Assembly: GCF_040954645.1 (NCBI RefSeq)
Contig: NC_092806.1
Location: 31,707,591-31,771,590 of the forward strand
DNA from: Diabrotica undecimpunctata
Lineage: Eukaryota; Arthropoda; Insecta; Coleoptera; Chrysomelidae
Length of the DNA: 64,000 bases
Direction of reading: 5' to 3'
The notes under the pieces were generated by a model. The model was not told where the DNA came from. It was given only the letters and a program-made list of their open reading frames with translations, and did not search any database. How positions within the stretch are numbered: position 1 is the stretch's first letter; each line of letters begins with the position of its first letter. This document shows, piece by piece, positions 27,401-33,400 of the stretch. The translations under genes and the position numbers were made by a program.

Positions 27401-30400
27401 AACTGTAAAGAAGTAGTTTTTAGTTTTATAATTACTATTACCATTTAATTACTGAGAAAATCCACTTTACTGAGATTGAAACATATTTATTATAATACTC
27501 TTAGCATTTTACATTACCTTCACCAATATTTCCGAAAAAGTCGGCAACTTGTTTATTTCAACAAGATTGAGCCATGTTATATCCAGAACCCATTTAAAAG
27601 GCTTAGGAGTAACTGCATTTAGATCAAGAGAAGCTCCACCCTTAATAAAAGCCATAAATTCCTCATGCTTTATCGTACCTTCGTGCAAATCTATTTTCAT
27701 TGCCATCATGAGTGTAAACAGAGCTTTGTGTCGTTCGTATAAACTTCGTTGAGTAAAAATCCAAACCTTAAAAATAAAATAGCTGGATAAAGACAAATTT
27801 AGTATTATGATTATGATGTAAGTAAGAAATATCAATATTATTGCCAAATATTCATCAGGGAAATGTTTCCCATTCACTAAAAAGAGCAAAAATCGTAACC
27901 ATTTTAAAACCAGGGAAAGCTAACGACATACCAAAAAATTACCTGTTAATTGCACTTTTAAGTGTGGACTATAAAGTTTTTGGAAAGGAATACTATATGA
28001 TATAATTATCCAAACAATATTCCAATTAATACACATGTGCAACAAGCAGAAGTTCGACCAAACCGGAGCTGCATAGACCAAGTTCTAGTAATAGTAATAT
28101 GTAAACTAATTCGAGCGATACTATGCAGAAAGATCAGTGATGTCATTAATGTTATGCTATGCAACAGATGTTGCATAGCATATGATGATGCAAGACAACA
28201 AGGGCAATAAGACTAGTTAGTACCCAAATGAAACTAAACAATGGCCTTCTGCAAAGATGGGGCTGGTCCCCTTACCCTTTAACCTTTATGAAGTAGACAT
28301 GCCTGAAACCGCACCAAAGAAGTTCGGATATGCAGACGACTGCGACGACTGCAAAATTTAAAACACGAAATAATATTCTGCAAAAGTTATGCGGTATCAC
28401 ATGGGGTTCCTCAGCAACCATACTTAGATTGACAGCACTGGAATTCGTGTATTTCGATGTAACTCAACAGCCAGCATACCAAACGTGTTGACGCCCAACT
28501 AAATTACGCTTTGCGAATTATATCAGGCACAAGCAAGCTGGGTCATAACAGCCCTGGGTGACATAGCCCCTTACACGTCCGCCGAGAACATACCCTTGTC
28601 AGAGAGTATAGAACAATTAGCGCCAATCCTGTGCTCTGCTTCCACGATGGTAACACCGCCAGAAATATAAGTAGACTTCGCTCAGGAAACAGTCCTCTAG
28701 ATTCTGCAAAAATTCTAATTGAAAGGAACTTTAGGATAACCGTCCGTTGTCAAAAAGAATGGGAGAAGAATGACCGCTGTCACAAATGTGTCCAAATTGC
28801 TATTGCTGCAAGACAGACGGTTAAACATCTGGTGGAGGAATTCAAGGTCAGATCTTACAGTGGCGATCCTTCCGATTTCTTAGTTGCGGCCAAAGAGTCA
28901 ATTAAATATTTTTGTTAAATACATAAATGTTTATTTGTAAAAATTAATTATTGTTATTTACTGTTTGTAATATAGTTAGTTTCCTTTTGGTGTATACACA
29001 AAAGTCAACTGATGTGATGTAGCCATCTTCTTCTTCTTCTTATTGTGCCGTGTTCTAACGAAGGTTTGCGATCACTTCTTTAAATGCTTCCCTATTTTTT
29101 GTGATGTGAAATATTTGTTCAACACTGAAGTTAGTCCAATCTCTGATATTCCTTAGCCAAGATTTCTTCTTTCTTCCCAAGCCTTTTCTTCCCTCTACTC
29201 TTCCTTGCATGATGACGTGCAGATGAGAGTATTTATCGTTTCGAAGTATGTGGCCAACATACAATGTTTTTCTTATTTTATATATACGATGTAGCCATAA
29301 GGTAAATAAATAAATGAAGAGGTACCTGTAGGTATCTGAGTACCATATGGTCCAAAATTATCATCCAAGTGGTATGCCTGATTTCCATGTTTAGTTTTTG
29401 CAGTCTATAATATCCCATTCTCGCCTTCCTTTCACAATGCTGTAGAGAGAAGGGAGGTCCAGTAGAACTGCCATAACTGCTGTGTTGGTATGCCCCTAAG
29501 AGTCTTTGTCATTCCAATGCAACCAAATGTAGTTATATTGTTTTTAAAATATTAATAATGTAAATTTTAAATATTGATAGATTTTATTTTAATTTGTCTT
29601 AAGAATCAAAGCCAAACATGATTAGACGAATAAAACCATAGATTTATCAGTCAATAAGTTTCTCAATCATTAAAACATGACAGTTAAAAGCTTTAAACGA
29701 TTATTAGTTTAAATGGCTTACCTCGTGAGTCAAATATTTTAAAATAATATTAATCCTGTCTGAAGTAATATTACTTTTTTCAGACTTTGTAATAGAATTG
29801 TCAAACAGTATCAAAAATTGTTTTAAAGAATTTTGATACATTACATTTACATTGCTCATTTCCACTGAAAAAAAAAATACTCATATTAAAACGAATAAGA
29901 CAAACTAGAATTTTTTAATGGAGTAATGCATACCAATAAGAAAATATAAAATGGATCCTCTGGCTGCGACTGCTCTAAATTCTTCCCTAGCGATGTTGAT
30001 TTTCTTCTCCGTAGTCACTGAAACGGTCAATTTCTGTGTAACTTCTTCGGCGGTAGTTTTCGTTACTTGTAATACGTTGATCAACTCTTCATCATCAACC
30101 AAAGATCCTTGGGTTGAATTAAGCCTGCTCAACAAGTTTGTTTCTAGTTCTTTCATACGTCGTTGATTTTGCATCACTGATTCGAAAAGTGCGACTCGCT
30201 CAGCTTCTAGATCAGATTTTTCCATGAGGATTACTCGACCAAGTAGCTGATCTTCCAAACCTAAGAAATGAATTACCTTTAATGTATAGTTCAATTAACA
30301 AGATTTTTTAAAACATATAAAAAATTTACTATAATATTTAATTATAATATCCTATTTCTTAAAAATAAATTCATAATGTAAAATTCATATAAAATGTGTG

Positions 30401-33400
30401 ATTAAACTGTGAAAAATAGGAACATTGTAGCTGAAGATAACATAATAATAATTTGATGAGGATGAGCAGACAAAGTCTTTAAAAGACTAGATAATTGTTT
30501 CGTATTTTTTAATAAATATATCATTTATATATTTACTACCATTTAAACCAAACAAGTATATGGTTGAATATTTCGGTTCTTTGCTACAAAGTCTTCAGCT
30601 TAAGTCCCATGAAACAGTCCCATTAGAGACAGGTGTTTTTTGACTGGTACATGTCCAATAAGAAAGCATGTTACTACTCTAAGCTAATTCTCTGCTTATT
30701 TTCCGTACTACTTCAAATTTATTAGCACATGTTCATCCAAGGCTATTTTGCCTGATGCTGTCCTGGCAAGTTTATCAGCTCGTTCATTGTCATATACTTC
30801 CCAGTAATCTGGAACCCATACCAATATGACCCTTTTATGTTTCGACAGTTCCTCTCGGAATTCTCACGCTAGCCAAGACTCTATCTTACTGCTTATATCT
30901 GACGTGATGCTATATGTGCGTTTATTGTTCCTCTTCAGTTCGAAACTACTCATGTTAATTTCTGTTACAAAGGAAAAGTGAAAAAAGAACAGCTAGTAAA
31001 TAAGAAGGACAAAGCAGTGTAATGTTTATTATACTGTATTAAGAAACAATTACCTCAGAATATAATTAAAAACTAGAATAATACAATACAAAACAAAGGG
31101 AGTGCTCCGAAAGTGTTGTCAGCCTTACAGCGGCCATACCACTTACGGAGTACGGTACGTCTGACAGTCAACTGCGCACAGAAAGGAGAGGGTGGTTTTA
31201 CTCGGTAGGTAGGTTAATAGGAAGGCATCGATTTGCAGGACCTCCTTCTAGGGGGAAATGGGTTTGGATTTACTCCCCTACCCTGAAACCAACACACGGT
31301 AGCCATCCATAGGAATGGGTTAACCTAGTACGGTTATTAGAAATTTCCATCACCAGAAAAGAAAAAAAAAATATACAAAACGAGCATAAGAAAGATAGTA
31401 ACAGTTTCTGAGAAAAGATTAAGTGACAAGTAATATTTTCTTAAAACATGAAGATTATTAAAAATAGCAGCAATGGAAATCATACGAAAAGTAACAAACA
31501 AAAGTGTGAGAAATATGATAATAAACGAGGAAGTTAGAACAAGGTATGGGATAGCATATATGAACCAGTGGACAGCAATAGGAAAATTAAATTAAATTAA
31601 CAAACAGAAAATATTCCAGAACACGGATCCGTTAGAAAAGTAAGACAACAATAAGCAAACTAGAGGACAATGAGAAATCCAATAATATGCACGTACAGAG
31701 TAGTATACATGGTAGTTAAAATCGGCATTATCAAAACAAGCCTATCAAAATAATATAAATAAAATAGAAGAGTGTGTCACTTGGTAAATGTTAACTAATA
31801 ATCATAAACAAATGGGAAATCTCTAGTTTCTCGGAAATCTTTGTGTACTTTAAAAACAAATTTTCTGGGACAATTAGTAACCATGGATAAAATGTGTAAG
31901 TATCCATTAATTTACACAAAAATGTAAACAATAGTCCACAGAATTAAAGGGAATTAGTGACTTACAATTAAAATGAGCAAAGGATTGCATCGACTAAAGA
32001 TGCTACAGTTACCGTTTTTTCAATATCAACGTGATTTTGTTCTACTAAAGCTTTAAAGACCGAATGAGGAATTACGTTTATTCTGACTAGCTAAATGAAA
32101 TTCAAAAAACATGTACAGCTGCGGCGACTGAATAGGTTCCACCTTCATTTTTACATTATAATACTGTAGAATCACAGTATCGTATGGATTTGCTAAATGC
32201 CAAAGTGCTTGTCGAAATTTTCTCGCGTATTGAAAAATAAAATAAAAGCTATTAAACGCATCCAAAATGTCTTTCAGTTACATGCAAAAAACAAGACCAA
32301 TTGATAAACTCGTAGAAGGTTGGTCACCAAGGCAAGTTGCTATGGATTTAGACATGAGTCATATGTGCATATGGAAAATGAAACAAAGAGGGAATCATTT
32401 TTACTCTACAGCACAGTTATGTGGTTCAAAAGGGCAAAACTCCACCAAGCAACAAGATGAGATGTTAGTAGATTATCTGAGATAAGCTTCTGTTGACATA
32501 GCTCGAAAAGCTAATACAGAAGCAGTGTTTCCGAGCAGCATTCGCACTGTACGAAGAAGAATTAAAACAAGTGAATTAATAAATTGTGCAGCTGCAAGGA
32601 AACCTCTTTTGACTGAGGATCACAAGAGTAGACCAATTGCATTTTGTAATGAATTCATAAACCGTGAAGACAACTTTTGGTCTAATGTTGCATTTTCCGA
32701 TAAAGAAGTGTTTTAATCATATAGTAATGATCGAATAAAAGTTTATAGGCCGAGAAATCATAGGTTTGATAAACAGTATAGACATCATTTACGAAAGAAA
32801 GGAGGATTTTTAGTCAACGTATGGGGATGGATAACTACTGAAGGCACAGGCGTTTGTTCTCATATAGAAGAAAAATTATTATATTACAAACATATTATTG
32901 GGAACATAATGTTCCCATTAGTGATCCAGAGATTCCCCAAAAACAACTTATTAACTTTTAACATAAGAGTAGAATTGTTCGAGAATGTTTGGAAGAAACT
33001 CATGTTAATGTTCTTCCGTGGCCTTCTTGGAGGTCATCGAAAATGTGTGAGCAGATTTAACAAAGAAATTAAACGAAAGAAACCTTACACTACGAAATAG
33101 AATTGAACTATGGAAAGCAATTGAGCAAGCATAAGAGAAGCTTTTTGAAGTAGAGATTCACGAGAGCCATGAAGGCATGGGGAGATTACTGCTATCTATA
33201 AACAGAAGATTTCAAAGTTGTATTGACAATAGTGGGATGTACTCAAAATATTAATTGTTACTGTTTTCAATTGTGTCATTATTTACAATAAATTATATTT
33301 AATATATAGTGGATATTTTTAACTCAGAATTTCTTATTTTCGTTATAAAGAACATAATCCATTTTATTAAAAAAAAACTTCTTTCTATAATTTCCATTTT